A stretch of 32,029 nucleotides of DNA. It comes from Desulfotignum sp. GTDB lineage: Bacteria > Desulfobacterota > Desulfobacteria > Desulfobacterales > Desulfobacteraceae. The position numbers were made by a program, and so were the translations under genes. Below are positions 1 to 7,760 of the stretch, piece by piece. How positions within the stretch are numbered: position 1 is the stretch's first letter; every line of letters starts with the position of its first letter. The notes under the pieces were generated by a model. That model saw only the letters and a list, made by a program, of their open reading frames with translations, made no database searches and was not told the origin of the DNA. The DNA is taken from positions 1-32,029 of the forward strand of contig JAIPDY010000004.1 of assembly GCA_021737445.1 (NCBI GenBank), given 5' to 3'.

Positions 1-8
1 CCTCGTAT

Positions 9-737
9 ATGGGGGCATCAGATGTGCAGGCCATTGAGTGGCTGGCCAGGGAACTGCCCAATGCCCGGATCCGGATCTCCTATGACAGCCGGCGGACCCG
101 GCTGCATGCCAAGGCCTGGCATTTCCGGCGGGATTCCGGGTTTTCCACGGCCTACATCGGGTCGGCCAACATGTCCCATGCCGCGATGACCAGCGGGCTG
201 GAATGGAACCTCAAGGTGACCTCCCAGGACCTGGGCCATATCCTGGAAAAATTTTCCGCTGAATTTGAGACCTATTGGCACAGCCGGGAGTTCCTGCCCT
301 ATGATGCGGCCGATCCCGTGCCGTTCCGCCAGGCCATCGAACGTGCCCGGAAAAAGGATGGTGCGGGTCCGGCTGTGTTTTTTGACTTGCAGCCCCATCC
401 TTTCCAGGAACGCATTCTTGAGAAACTGGCCCTGGAGCGGACGTCCCGCCGCTGTTTCAAGAACCTGGTGATTGCCGCCACGGGCACGGGAAAAACCGTG
501 ATTGCCGCATTTGACTATCAGCGGTTTCGCCGGGACAACCGGGGCCAGGCCCGGGGATACACCATCCTTATTTTTGCCCGGCCGAAGAAAAAACACAATA
601 ACTGCACGGTGCCGTTTGTGTTTTTAGGACCGGCCAGGCATGTGAGCCACCAAAAAGAACGGCCCATCCAGATGGTATGGCAGCTGAGCAGTCCCATGCC
701 TGTGGAGTTGTTTGAGGAGAACAAAAGGGGCGGGTGA
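9..737 (+). pseudogene. PLD-DEAD/DEAH helicase-DUF3427 protein, internally deleted, 5' partial
   Basis: The frame is open to the window edge, so the true start may lie upstream. Residues about 30-65 carry a phospholipase-D-like half-site (LHAKAWHF, then GSANMSHAAMTSGLEWN). Residues about 130-165 carry helicase motif I (AATGTGKTVIA). After YTILIFA the protein jumps straight to a tail resembling the end of DUF3427 helicases (FLGPARHVSH, RPIQMVWQL, PMPVELFEENKRGG). Helicase motifs II-VI and the domains between are absent, so several hundred residues are missing although the frame stays open. Full-length members are about 1000 residues and are thought to be DNA helicases of restriction or defence type. 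The product is unlikely to be an active helicase. Other scraps of the same gene end occur at 2798, 4546, 9331 and 13167. Confidence 0.72.
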
Positions 738-831
738 TGGAAATCCATCATCACCTGTTGAAATCATCTGATGAAATTGACATAAAAATGCAGAAATGCT
801 AATTTTTCTTTAAATATAAAAGGATTGAATC

Positions 832-1035
832 ATGCAGAATGCAATAGAAATAAAACACCTTACCAGAGAGGAAAAACTCAGGATGGTGGATGCTTTGTGG
901 GCGGATTTATTATCAGAAGAGGAACTCCTCGAATCACCCGCCTGGCATAAGGCGGCTCTTCAGGAAACAGAGAAGCGCCTTGTAGAGGGTAAAGAGAGAA
1001 TTCTGGACTGGCATACGGCCAAAAAAGAAAGATAG
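832..1035 (+). CDS. Addiction-module antitoxin, Unstab_antitox (TIGR02574-like) family, orphan
   Basis: A 67-residue protein with the family pattern: LTREEKLRMVDALWADL near the start, then a Glu-rich stretch, SPAWHKAAL, and a C-terminal ERILDWHTAKK. Members of this family neutralise RelE/ParE-type toxins and usually lie directly upstream of the toxin gene. Here no RelE/ParE frame follows; the next 150 bases hold no recognisable gene, so the antitoxin appears to be an orphan. The gene begins about 95 bases after the helicase remnant's stop codon, preceded by AT-rich sequence and a weak AAAAGGA ribosome-binding site. Family assignment is by remembered pattern. Confidence 0.75.
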   Translation: MQNAIEIKHLTREEKLRMVDALWADLLSEEELLESPAWHKAALQETEKRLVEGKERILDWHTAKKER

Positions 1036-1191
1036 TTACCACATGCCACCGGATGCTTTCAAGAAGATTTCCACATGCCGTCTACCTATGTCCAGAGATC
1101 CATTGAACAGCTTATTGTATGAAATAAAGGGAAATTTGATGGTTTTGTTTATCCAAATAGTATAAAAACACTCTTTACAAAAGGGGTGAAG

Positions 1192-1578
1192 ATGCCATAT
1201 ACTTTCTTAAAACTGTTCATGAGGGCATGCAAACATGACCGGAAAAATGTGATCTTGTGGGGAACGGTGCTTGATGATGCTGAAAGAGATTTCAATTTAC
1301 GAACTGCAACTCAGCTCTATGAATTCATAGCACAAGGCGGCCTCGAAAATGTGACACATCAAAACACAAAGGAATGGGAAAAAAACCCGAAACCGGAAAA
1401 CCCCATATTGGTTCATGCCTATACATTCAGGACAATGTGTAAAATCGGTTACATGGCAATCATGCACAATAATTTGACAAAGAAATGGATTATCAAATCT
1501 TTTAAACGCTCTACCGATTCAAACCCGACCATGCAGATAGCACTGGAAAAAGCATTAATTGATTTGAAAGGAAAATAA
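1192..1578 (+). CDS. Hypothetical protein, first gene of a three-gene operon
   Basis: I do not recognise this protein. The ORF track starts at GTG 1186, but ATG 1192 sits at better spacing behind AAAGGGG, giving about 128 residues. There is no signal peptide or membrane segment. It is mixed alpha/beta in character, with a basic C-terminal half (KKWIIKSFKRS). It ends two bases before the next gene, which encodes a Zn-ribbon/HTH protein resembling MqsA-type antitoxins, so this gene sits where a toxin would in an MqsRA-like pair. It does not clearly match MqsR, which is shorter. The toxin role is inference from position only. The low GC relative to the core genes suggests acquisition by transfer. 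Confidence 0.6.
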   Translation: MPYTFLKLFMRACKHDRKNVILWGTVLDDAERDFNLRTATQLYEFIAQGGLENVTHQNTKEWEKNPKPENPILVHAYTFRTMCKIGYMAIMHNNLTKKWIIKSFKRSTDSNPTMQIALEKALIDLKGK

Positions 1579-1580
1579 AA

Positions 1581-2204
1581 ATGGAACAAGTCAGCTGCCC
1601 GGCCTGTGGGGATAACAACCTTGAAAAAAATACAATAAAAAAATCACTCCATGAACCATATGGCGGATCAAAAAATATTGATATAGTCTGTTATACGTGT
1701 AATTTTTGCGGTTTCTCCGGAGACATCTTCAATGAAAACGAGAAAGATCTTCAGGCCGCGATTGATGAACTTAAGGCCAACTCGGTTAAAAATATTTTAG
1801 AAAATTTTCAGAAGCAGCACTATAATTTTTCAGCGATCGAACGAGCACTTGAAATTCCTCAAAGAAGCCTCTCCAAATGGAAAAGCGCGTCCAAACCATC
1901 CGCTTCAGCGGTTGCGCTGTTAAAATATTTACACCTTTTCCCCTGGTTGATAGAGGTGGCGGAACATAAATTTGATTTTAATTCTGCCCAGCGTATCCAT
2001 ATTTCAGATGCATTTAATCAGTTGATCGGTCAGATGACCTTCAACGAAGATGCTCGGGGGTTTGAAACAACCACCACCATGGAAGTCTTGAGATTGAAGA
2101 TTGAAAAAAAATTTGATGCTGATTTGCAGGAAGGGGATGACCAGGATTTCGGGTTTTCTTTTATCAATCAGCGAAACGAATGTTTGGCAACTGTACAGGA
2201 ATAA
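1581..2204 (+). CDS. Zinc-ribbon / helix-turn-helix protein (MqsA-like architecture)
   Basis: A 207-residue protein. Residues 6-9 (CPAC) and 37-43 (CYTCNFC) provide paired cysteines for a zinc ribbon. Residues about 80-120 form a helix-turn-helix (NFSAIERALEIPQRSLSKWK) followed by LLKYLHLFPWLIEVAE. An N-terminal zinc site plus a C-terminal DNA-binding domain is the layout of MqsA/YgiT-type antitoxins, which autoregulate their operons, but this protein is longer. It starts two bases after the upstream gene and is followed two bases later by a DUF6941-like gene, so the three are almost certainly co-transcribed. A transcriptional regulator or antitoxin is the best reading. Residues after about 120 are unassigned. 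Confidence 0.65.
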   Translation: MEQVSCPACGDNNLEKNTIKKSLHEPYGGSKNIDIVCYTCNFCGFSGDIFNENEKDLQAAIDELKANSVKNILENFQKQHYNFSAIERALEIPQRSLSKWKSASKPSASAVALLKYLHLFPWLIEVAEHKFDFNSAQRIHISDAFNQLIGQMTFNEDARGFETTTTMEVLRLKIEKKFDADLQEGDDQDFGFSFINQRNECLATVQE

Positions 2205-2206
2205 CA

Positions 2207-2653
2207 ATGAAACTGATCAATTTTATTATATGTGATGATATCAGGCAGGAACTAGGCAACAAACTTTCTTTGATGGGGGTTTATTCTGATTCCATAAATT
2301 TTCAATCAGTGGCTGAAAAAGATGGCCAGTGGCCAAAAACAAAGCGGATTGGGATATACGTATTGATTGAAACAGAAGAAAAGGAAAACTTAAGAGACAT
2401 CCAATCATTTGAGATTGAGATTGATTATAACGGTGAGGTTCAAAAAATAGGAGGAAGCGACGTTCCACCTCCCAACCTGAAAACACAAAAAGGGGTGGCC
2501 ATTCAAGCCATTTTTGAAAGATTCAAATTCAAAGAGCCCGGCACGATTCTTTTCTCAATTCAATTCTTTGATAAAAAAGGCGGTAAACTTTTCAAAGCCG
2601 AATCCCCTAATCCTTTAAAAGTTGAAGAAACGATTCTCCCCGTTAAAAACTGA
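2207..2653 (+). CDS. DUF6941-like protein
   Basis: The ORF track start (2180) overlaps the previous gene. ATG 2207, two bases after that gene's stop, is preferred and gives 148 residues. The N-terminal FIICDDIRQELGNKLSLMGV is typical of a family I know as DUF6941, whose members begin with a similar C-[ED]-D-x-R-x-E-x-G-x-K-x-S-[LI]-x-G-x-Y pattern. The rest is predicted mostly beta, like a small beta-sandwich (ERFKFKEPGTILFSIQFF). There is no enzyme motif and no membrane segment. It is the third gene of the operon at 1192-2653. Function unknown. The family name is from memory and should be confirmed by an HMM search. Confidence 0.6.
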   Translation: MKLINFIICDDIRQELGNKLSLMGVYSDSINFQSVAEKDGQWPKTKRIGIYVLIETEEKENLRDIQSFEIEIDYNGEVQKIGGSDVPPPNLKTQKGVAIQAIFERFKFKEPGTILFSIQFFDKKGGKLFKAESPNPLKVEETILPVKN

Positions 2654-2676
2654 ACCTATCCAGCATTCTTTCTTTG

Positions 2677-2778
2677 CGCGCCATTCCGTTCGGCAGGCAT
2701 TTATACGACCCGCTCCAGCTCCGACCTGGAGACCCGTCCGTGATCTTGAACATCTTTGTGGTATCCAACACCCCGGTC
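2677..2778 (+). repeat. Decayed gene fragment, homologous to 8519-8635
   Basis: Both segments share CGTTCGG, CATTTATACGA and a downstream CTTTGTGG block, with a length difference in the middle. One frame reads IPFGRHLYDPL here and IPFGRHLYEPLLYLAGAG at the second copy, so both look like relics of the same protein-coding 3' region. The parent gene is not in the window. Helicase or restriction-subunit C-termini are a possible source, but this is a guess. Confidence 0.5.
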
Positions 2779-2797
2779 CATGAAATGGAACATCTCT

Positions 2798-2869
2798 GGG
2801 GGTCACAAGGCAGCTGAGGCATCCCATGCCAGTGGAGATGTTTGAGGAGAACAAACGGGGCGGGTGATA
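2798..2869 (+). pseudogene. DUF3427 helicase 3'-end remnant (copy b)
   Basis: In one frame this segment reads QLRHPMPVEMFEENKRGG followed by TGA, matching the last residues of the helicase remnant at 9-737 (QLSSPMPVELFEENKRGG). Similarity stops just after the stop codon (GGGCGGGTGAT) and the AbiEi-type antitoxin module begins. Upstream it joins the unrelated fragment at 2677-2778. It is too short to encode anything by itself. Confidence 0.7.
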
Positions 2870-2955
2870 AGGATTCAGGTTCGCTGGACCTGGAGCCGGT
2901 TGCAACTGCTGGTGAACAAAAACATTGACACTTTGTTCATAAACATATACCGTTC

Positions 2956-4020
2956 ATGAAAAATGAACACTCTTATTTTATGAACAACGTCACGGCTATG
3001 GAAAAAAAAATACTCAGGCAGGCGATAGAAGCTTTTAAGGAGAACTTTGGTTTTCAAGTGGAAATCATAGATTTTCAGCATGATAATGCTGATTTGAGGA
3101 TCGAAGCAGCAATAAAGATGACTATCCAAAAAAAGGAACTGACATTCCATGCAGAAATAAAACCCACAGTGAATAGATCTGTTATCGGTATCCTGATGCA
3201 GCATAAGAATGATTTTTCCCAGCCCCTGCTGCTGGTCTCTCATTATATAAATCCGGTAATGGCTGAAAAATTAAAAGAGAATGATATCAATTTTATTGAT
3301 ACTGCCGGAAATGCATACATCAATGCACGGCCTGTTTTTATCTTTGTGAAAGGGAACAAAGCAGGAAAATCACCGGCCGCACCCTCCAAAGGCAAAGCAT
3401 TTACCAAATCAGGTCTGAAAATGATATATGCCCTGCTCTGTGACAAAAATCTGTTAAACAGACCCTATAGAGAGATTGCCGGTGCATCCGGGGTTGCACT
3501 GGGGACAGTGGGGCAGGTGATCGAAAATTTAAAAGAACTGGGGTTTATTATCGATTTGGGCACACGGGGAAGGAAGCTGACAAACAATGACGCGTTATTC
3601 AATAGATGGTGCCTGGATTATACTGAAAAGCTGAAACCCAAACTGCTGCTTGGAAGATTTGAAGGGCCTGATGATTTCTGGAAGAACTGTCGTCTTGAAC
3701 CGGATCAGGGGCAATGGGGGGGTGAAGTAGCTGCGTTTAAGTTAACCGGCTATCTTAAACCGCAAAATGTGGTTTTATATGCAAAAGAGGAAAAATTGAG
3801 AGATATCCTGCTCCAGAACAGGCTTAAGAAAACAGAAAACGGGAATATTGAGATCTATAAAAAATTCTGGTCCATCGACGGCATGCAGGATAAGCCTTTC
3901 GTGCATCCGTTTATCATTTATGCGGATTTGCTGGAAATTAACAACCAGAGAACCATTGAAACGGCAAAAGTGATCTATGACCAGAATATCGCTGGATATT
4001 TCAGGAGCAGAGTTACTTGA
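2956..4020 (+). CDS. Type IV TA antitoxin, AbiEi_2 (COG4861-like) family
   Basis: A 354-residue protein. The N-terminal half resembles a nuclease-like fold and contains the family hallmark NFIDTAGNAYINARP (residues about 113-127). A winged helix follows at about 145-195 (YREIAGASGVALGTVGQVI). Members are paired with AbiEii-type nucleotidyltransferase toxins and repress their own operon. A TTGACA box at 2925 with a TATACC-like -10 leaves almost no leader before ATG 2956, so translation may really start at ATG 2983 or 2998. Repeated GTTCAT/ATGAAC half-sites at 2934-2984 are plausible operators. No intact toxin follows; only a possible 3' scrap remains at 4009-4102. Confidence 0.78.
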   Translation: MKNEHSYFMNNVTAMEKKILRQAIEAFKENFGFQVEIIDFQHDNADLRIEAAIKMTIQKKELTFHAEIKPTVNRSVIGILMQHKNDFSQPLLLVSHYINPVMAEKLKENDINFIDTAGNAYINARPVFIFVKGNKAGKSPAAPSKGKAFTKSGLKMIYALLCDKNLLNRPYREIAGASGVALGTVGQVIENLKELGFIIDLGTRGRKLTNNDALFNRWCLDYTEKLKPKLLLGRFEGPDDFWKNCRLEPDQGQWGGEVAAFKLTGYLKPQNVVLYAKEEKLRDILLQNRLKKTENGNIEIYKKFWSIDGMQDKPFVHPFIIYADLLEINNQRTIETAKVIYDQNIAGYFRSRVT

Positions 4021-4102
4021 ATCTGAAGCCTTTGATTATAAAATGGCCAGTATAAGGATCCTGGGCCGGGATTCTGGAGGCGCTTGTATGAAATCTGTAT
4101 AG
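4009..4102 (+). pseudogene. Possible remnant of the AbiEii-type toxin 3' end
   Basis: In the +1 frame relative to the antitoxin, this short stretch reads ESEAFDYKMASIRILGRDS and ends at TAG. It has no start codon or ribosome-binding site of its own. A DYKMA-x-x-R-x-LGRD pattern near the C-terminus is reminiscent of nucleotidyltransferase-type toxins encoded after AbiEi genes, which would make this the leftover of a toxin otherwise deleted. This is inference from a very short segment. Confidence 0.35.
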
Positions 4103-4148
4103 AGTACTGCGGATAAACCACAGATTCTGAGCGTTCGCCTTTAAAAAC

Positions 4149-4182
4149 TTGACATGTACATACATATGTGCATATATATAGT
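4149..4182 (+). promoter_or_regulatory. Promoter and likely operator of brnTA
   Basis: TTGACA at 4149-4154 is followed 17-18 bases later by an AT-only -10 region (ATATATA, 4172-4178), ten bases before the brnT ATG. The spacer holds the palindrome ACATATGT, and alternating CATA/TATG repeats surround it. A palindrome across the promoter is expected for BrnA autoregulation. Confidence 0.6.
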
Positions 4183-4187
4183 GTGCT

Positions 4188-4298
4188 ATGTTTGAATGGG
4201 ATAAATCAAAAGCCAATAAAAATCTGTTAAAACACGGTATTATTTCAGCACGTAAAGCCGTGCGTAGTGAGGTGAAGCAATATGAAAGCGAAATATGA
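4188..4298 (+). pseudogene. brnT: BrnT toxin with in-frame internal deletion
   Basis: ATG 4188 opens a 36-codon frame reading MFEWDKSKANKNLLKHG, the usual BrnT N-terminus, joined directly to IISARKAVRSEVKQYE, the usual BrnT C-terminus. BrnT proteins are about 90 residues, RelE-fold ribonucleases. Roughly 55-60 residues, the central sheet and most of the active-site region, are missing here while the frame is kept. The stop overlaps the start of brnA, as in normal brnTA operons. The product cannot be an active toxin. It is below the ORF-track cutoff and so unlisted there. Confidence 0.85.
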
Positions 4299-4536
4299 TT
4301 TTAGCAAAGGCAAGCGTGGTGCAGTTCTCCCTCAAGCGGGGAATAAAGTCAGGATAACCATCAGGCTTGACCGTGATATTGTCGATTGGTTCCGGTCCAA
4401 AGTTGAGGAACAAGGAAGGGGAAACTATCAGTCGATGCTCAATGACGCCCTAAGAAAACACATTGAATACCAGGATCAACCCCTTGAAGAGGTTCTTCGT
4501 CGTGTTGTACGGGAGGAGTTACGCGCATCCCAATAA
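4282..4536 (+). CDS. brnA: BrnA antitoxin (DUF4415 family)
   Basis: An 84-residue protein with the BrnA signature VRITIRLDRDIVDWFRSKVEEQGRGNYQSMLNDALR, a ribbon-helix-helix DNA-binding and toxin-neutralising domain (quoted here as contiguous parts of residues about 23-57). It starts inside the end of the broken brnT gene and shares its promoter at 4149. The antitoxin looks complete although its toxin does not, so it may now serve only as a DNA-binding repressor or protect against other BrnT proteins. Downstream lies another helicase remnant. Confidence 0.88.
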   Translation: MKAKYDFSKGKRGAVLPQAGNKVRITIRLDRDIVDWFRSKVEEQGRGNYQSMLNDALRKHIEYQDQPLEEVLRRVVREELRASQ

Positions 4537-4545
4537 ATCATGGCT

Positions 4546-4645
4546 GTGCCGGACCTTGGTGCACTGGCAGTCCCAGTCCAATGCGGCCCTGGATTCGCCC
4601 ACCGGACAGAACCTGGTGCATCACAGCAGGGCGGGTGATACTTTT
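4546..4645 (+). pseudogene. DUF3427 helicase fragment (copy c)
   Basis: One frame reads LVHWQSQSNAALDSPTGQNLVHH. The HWQSQ...SPTGQ pattern is typical of the DUF3427 part of DEAD/DEAH helicases, which precedes the C-terminal FLGPA...PMP segment. Shortly after HH the sequence becomes AGGGCGGGTGATA, matching the end of the other helicase copies (737 and 2869), which suggests another internal deletion ending at the gene's own stop codon. The MBL-fold gene follows 39 bases later. Confidence 0.6.
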
Positions 4646-4683
4646 TAACATAGTTGTTGAACATCCAACATGACGAAACGTAA

Positions 4684-5505
4684 ATGAGATTTTGCAAAAC
4701 ATATGAATTTGAATTCCGTATTCAGGGAATCAAACTTGGATGGTCTCTTGCAGGCCCTCCTCTTATGACAGTTTACTGCTTTATTTTTGATAATATCATG
4801 ATTGATACAGGTCTTTCCCATATGGAAAAAGAAGTGGCCGGCATTGCACAGGAAAAGAAAATCGATCGGATTTATCTGACGCATCACCATGAAGACCATT
4901 CAGGAAATGCAGCACATATTAACAAGTCTATTGGTGCAGACGTATATGGACACAGGCTGACCGCAGAAAAACTTAAAAAACCCTATGCCATTTTACCTTA
5001 TCAGAAATATGTCTGGGGAAGGACAACGCCGGTACGTGTAAAAAGATTTCCGCAGACCATTGAAACACCATCAGGCAAAATGATTCCTGTCCATACGCCG
5101 GGTCATGCAAAGGATCATACGGTTTTTTTTCTGCCTGAAAAAGGAATTCTTTTCTCAGGGGATCTCTATCTGGCAGACCACATTAAATTTTTCAGATCAG
5201 ATGAGAACATGGGAATTCAGATCGAATCATTGAAAAAAGTGACAAATCTGGACTTTAACACGCTGCTTTGCGGCCACAACCCCAGGCAGAAAAACGGCAG
5301 AAAACATATTCAATCCAAACTTGAATTCATGGAAAATTTTTATGGTAATATTGTTTATCTCTGGAAGAAAGGTCTTCCTGAAAAGCAGATTTTCAATGAA
5401 CTGAAGCTCAAAGAAGCCTGGTTTACAAAATATTTCTGTTTTGGCAATGTGAGCATGATGAACGGGGTAAGATCAGCTATCCGCCATTATGAGAGTCAGA
5501 ATTAA
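4684..5505 (+). CDS. MBL-fold metallo-hydrolase
   Basis: A 273-residue cytoplasmic protein of the metallo-beta-lactamase superfamily. The metal ligands are visible: THHHEDHSG at residues 66-74, HTPGHAKDHT at about 140, SGDLYLADH at about 158, and a late CGHNP at about 198. The C-terminal 60 residues form a helical extension resembling the lid of the hydroxyacylglutathione hydrolase/RNase-Z-like group. The substrate cannot be told from sequence. ATG 4684 is used; a weaker ATG at codon 28 is possible. The gene lies between a helicase remnant and recQ with no sign of operon linkage. Confidence 0.8.
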   Translation: MRFCKTYEFEFRIQGIKLGWSLAGPPLMTVYCFIFDNIMIDTGLSHMEKEVAGIAQEKKIDRIYLTHHHEDHSGNAAHINKSIGADVYGHRLTAEKLKKPYAILPYQKYVWGRTTPVRVKRFPQTIETPSGKMIPVHTPGHAKDHTVFFLPEKGILFSGDLYLADHIKFFRSDENMGIQIESLKKVTNLDFNTLLCGHNPRQKNGRKHIQSKLEFMENFYGNIVYLWKKGLPEKQIFNELKLKEAWFTKYFCFGNVSMMNGVRSAIRHYESQN

Positions 5506-5647
5506 AAGTATGATTGGTATGATTGTATTGATGATTGGGTCGGGATACACTAACCAGCTGAAACAATATGGAAGGACTTCGAAATAAAATTGAAGAAGAA
5601 TTTGTCTGCATATCTTTTTGACAAATATAAACCGGCAGTAAAGAACA

Positions 5648-7564
5648 TTGATTGAAGAAACCTTAAAGCGAACATTCGGATTTGAAACATTCAAAACCGG
5701 CCAGCGTCAAGTAATAGAAAAGATTACAGCCGGTAATTCAGCTGCGTCCATTTTCCCCACAGGCGCAGGGAAATCCCTTTGCTATCAGCTGCCTGCGATC
5801 CTTGAACAGGGGATGACCCTGGTTGTTTCGCCGCTTTTATCCTTGATGAAGAATCAGATTGATTTTTTGAAAACGAAAAATATCCCTGCTGCGAAACTTG
5901 ACTCCGGGATGAGTGCCCAAGATTACCGGGAGACGCTTGAAGCGGCACGGACGGGACAATTGAAGATTCTGATGATTGCGGTGGAACGGTTTAAAAATGA
6001 AAGATTCAGAACGCAGCTCCGGCAGATGAATGTATCCTTGCTTGTGGTTGACGAAGCCCATTGCATATCTGAATGGGGCCACAATTTCAGACCGGATTAT
6101 CTTAAAATTCCTTTGTATCAAAAAGAATTCGGAATTAAAAAGGCCTTGTTGCTGACAGCCACAGCAACACCGGCGGTCATTGACGACATGTGTGAAAAAT
6201 TTGCAGTCAGCCGGGAAAATGTCGTGAAAACGGGTTTCTACAGGGAAAATCTGTTTCTTCGCATACGCCCTGTGGCTGAAGAAAAAAAAGACGCGCTGCT
6301 TCAGGAGGTCCTGGCAGGAAAACCTGCCGGCCCGGCGATTGTCTATGTGACCCTGCAAAAGACAGCGAACCGGATCACTCAGATGCTCAGGAACAATGGA
6401 CTGGATGCAGCGGCATATCATGCAGGAATGAAAAATGAGGACCGGGAAGCGGTTCAAAATGATTTTATGGCCGGAAAAACCCGAACCGTCGTCGCAACAA
6501 TTGCATTTGGAATGGGGATTGATAAAGAAAACATTCGAAAAGTGATCCACTATGACCTGCCAAAATCCATTGAGGGTTACAGCCAGGAAATCGGCAGGGC
6601 AGGCAGGGACGGCAATCCGTCTCTGTGTTGCCTTTTTGGAAATAAAAACGGGGTGCCGGTCCTGGAAAATTTTGCATATGGAGATACCCCTGATATTGAT
6701 GGCATCCGCAAGGTATTGGAGGATATCACCCAATCCAAAGGGAGTCTGTTTGAATTTCGTCCATACGCCGTAAGCCGGAAGTCGGACATCCGGCTGCTGC
6801 CGCTGAAGACCCTGCTGGTTTACCTGGAAATGGCCAACATCATTTCACCCAAATATACATATTTTGAAATTTATGCGTTCAAATACCTGATCCCTGCCCG
6901 GGCCATCATTGAAAAATTCAAAGGTGAACGGGCGCAGTTCGTAAAAACTATCCTGGATAATTCCAAAACCGCCAGGACATGGACCCAGATCGACATAGAC
7001 AATGCGGTTGACGAATCAGGCGCTGACCGGCAGCGGGTTCTCACGGCCCTGGAATATTTTCATGAAAAAAAATGGATAGACCTTCAACCGAAATCTGCTG
7101 TGGAAGTTTTTGAAATACGCAATTCGGCATTTGATCCGGAATCGACAGCCAGGGATCTCACAGATCTTTTTCTCGAAAAGGAGAAAAAAGAAATCTCCCG
7201 CCTCCATGCCATGGTTGAATTCTTTGAAACAGATCAGTGCCTGGCCAAAAGTTTATCCGGCTATTTTGGAGAACGGTTGGACAATAACTGCCGGAGATGC
7301 TCGGTCTGCATGGAGAAAAAACCGGTTAAACTGGTATCATCACAACTTCCTTCCCTGGAGAGGATGAACTATCATGCCCTTGTTCAACCTTTGCTTGACA
7401 CGGCAGATTCACCCGTGTCCGTGACCCTTGCGACACGGTTTTTATGCGGAGTTTCCTCCCCCCGCCTGGTCGCGTATAAAGCCAGGCAGATGCCGGGCTT
7501 TGGCAGACTCGAAGCCTGGCCGTATAAATCTGTTGAAAAATGGGTCCGGTTGAATCATGGGTGA
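5648..7564 (+). CDS. recQ: ATP-dependent DNA helicase RecQ
   Basis: A 638-residue RecQ-family 3'-5' helicase. FGFETFKTGQRQ (Q-motif), TGAGKS at 38-43, VVDEAHCISEWGHNFRPDY at about 132, and IGRAGRDG in motif VI are all present. C-terminally, CRRCSVC supplies zinc-binding cysteines, and the end (GFGRLEAWPYKSVEKW) fits related RecQ proteins. The start is TTG 5648, because in-frame stops lie just upstream; the ribosome-binding site is weak. The role is recombination and replication-fork repair. It appears intact. A 93-base mini-copy assembled from three separated parts of this gene lies at 9871-9963, so a second recQ copy once existed nearby or this one was copied. Confidence 0.9.
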   Translation: MIEETLKRTFGFETFKTGQRQVIEKITAGNSAASIFPTGAGKSLCYQLPAILEQGMTLVVSPLLSLMKNQIDFLKTKNIPAAKLDSGMSAQDYRETLEAARTGQLKILMIAVERFKNERFRTQLRQMNVSLLVVDEAHCISEWGHNFRPDYLKIPLYQKEFGIKKALLLTATATPAVIDDMCEKFAVSRENVVKTGFYRENLFLRIRPVAEEKKDALLQEVLAGKPAGPAIVYVTLQKTANRITQMLRNNGLDAAAYHAGMKNEDREAVQNDFMAGKTRTVVATIAFGMGIDKENIRKVIHYDLPKSIEGYSQEIGRAGRDGNPSLCCLFGNKNGVPVLENFAYGDTPDIDGIRKVLEDITQSKGSLFEFRPYAVSRKSDIRLLPLKTLLVYLEMANIISPKYTYFEIYAFKYLIPARAIIEKFKGERAQFVKTILDNSKTARTWTQIDIDNAVDESGADRQRVLTALEYFHEKKWIDLQPKSAVEVFEIRNSAFDPESTARDLTDLFLEKEKKEISRLHAMVEFFETDQCLAKSLSGYFGERLDNNCRRCSVCMEKKPVKLVSSQLPSLERMNYHALVQPLLDTADSPVSVTLATRFLCGVSSPRLVAYKARQMPGFGRLEAWPYKSVEKWVRLNHG

Positions 7565-7566
7565 CA

Positions 7567-7760
7567 CCATTTGGAAGGTTTGTCGGGAAAGAAGAAATAA
7601 AGCATTTTCTTGACTGGCAGAACAAGACCATGTCATGGAAGGCCGGCCGGTTAATCTATGTGCCATGTGTGCCTGGGAATTTGATGATAATGACAAGGTG
7701 ACCGAGGTAAGAACGGTATATGATCGATTTTCTACCCTGGAACACGCGGCTACCGGGGTT
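7567..7760 (+). pseudogene. SnoaL-like protein remnant with internal deletion and frame change
   Basis: Directly after recQ, one frame reads TPFGRFVGKEEIKHFLDWQ, like the middle of a SnoaL/NTF2-like domain. From about 7635 a second frame reads EGRPVN, CAWEFDDNDKVTEVRTVYDR and FSTLEHAATG, the usual C-terminal half. The part linking them is missing and the frame has shifted. The second half then runs in frame into the truncated oxidoreductase at about 7755. Family assignment is tentative because each piece is short. Confidence 0.5.

Noticed and set aside
2180-2206. ORF-track start at 2180 for the DUF6941-like gene.
   Set aside because: It would overlap the upstream gene by 25 bases; ATG 2207 begins the conserved N-terminus and follows the stop closely.
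671-2869. The recurring GTTTGAGGAGAACAAA tail was considered as an integron attC site between gene cassettes.
   Set aside because: It lacks the paired RYYYAAC/GTRRRY core sites and imperfect palindrome, it is clearly protein-coding (helicase C-terminus), and no integron integrase is present.
5837-6733. Long minus-strand ORF of 298 residues inside recQ.
   Set aside because: Antisense shadow of recQ; no recognisable domain, and the plus-strand frame has full RecQ motifs.
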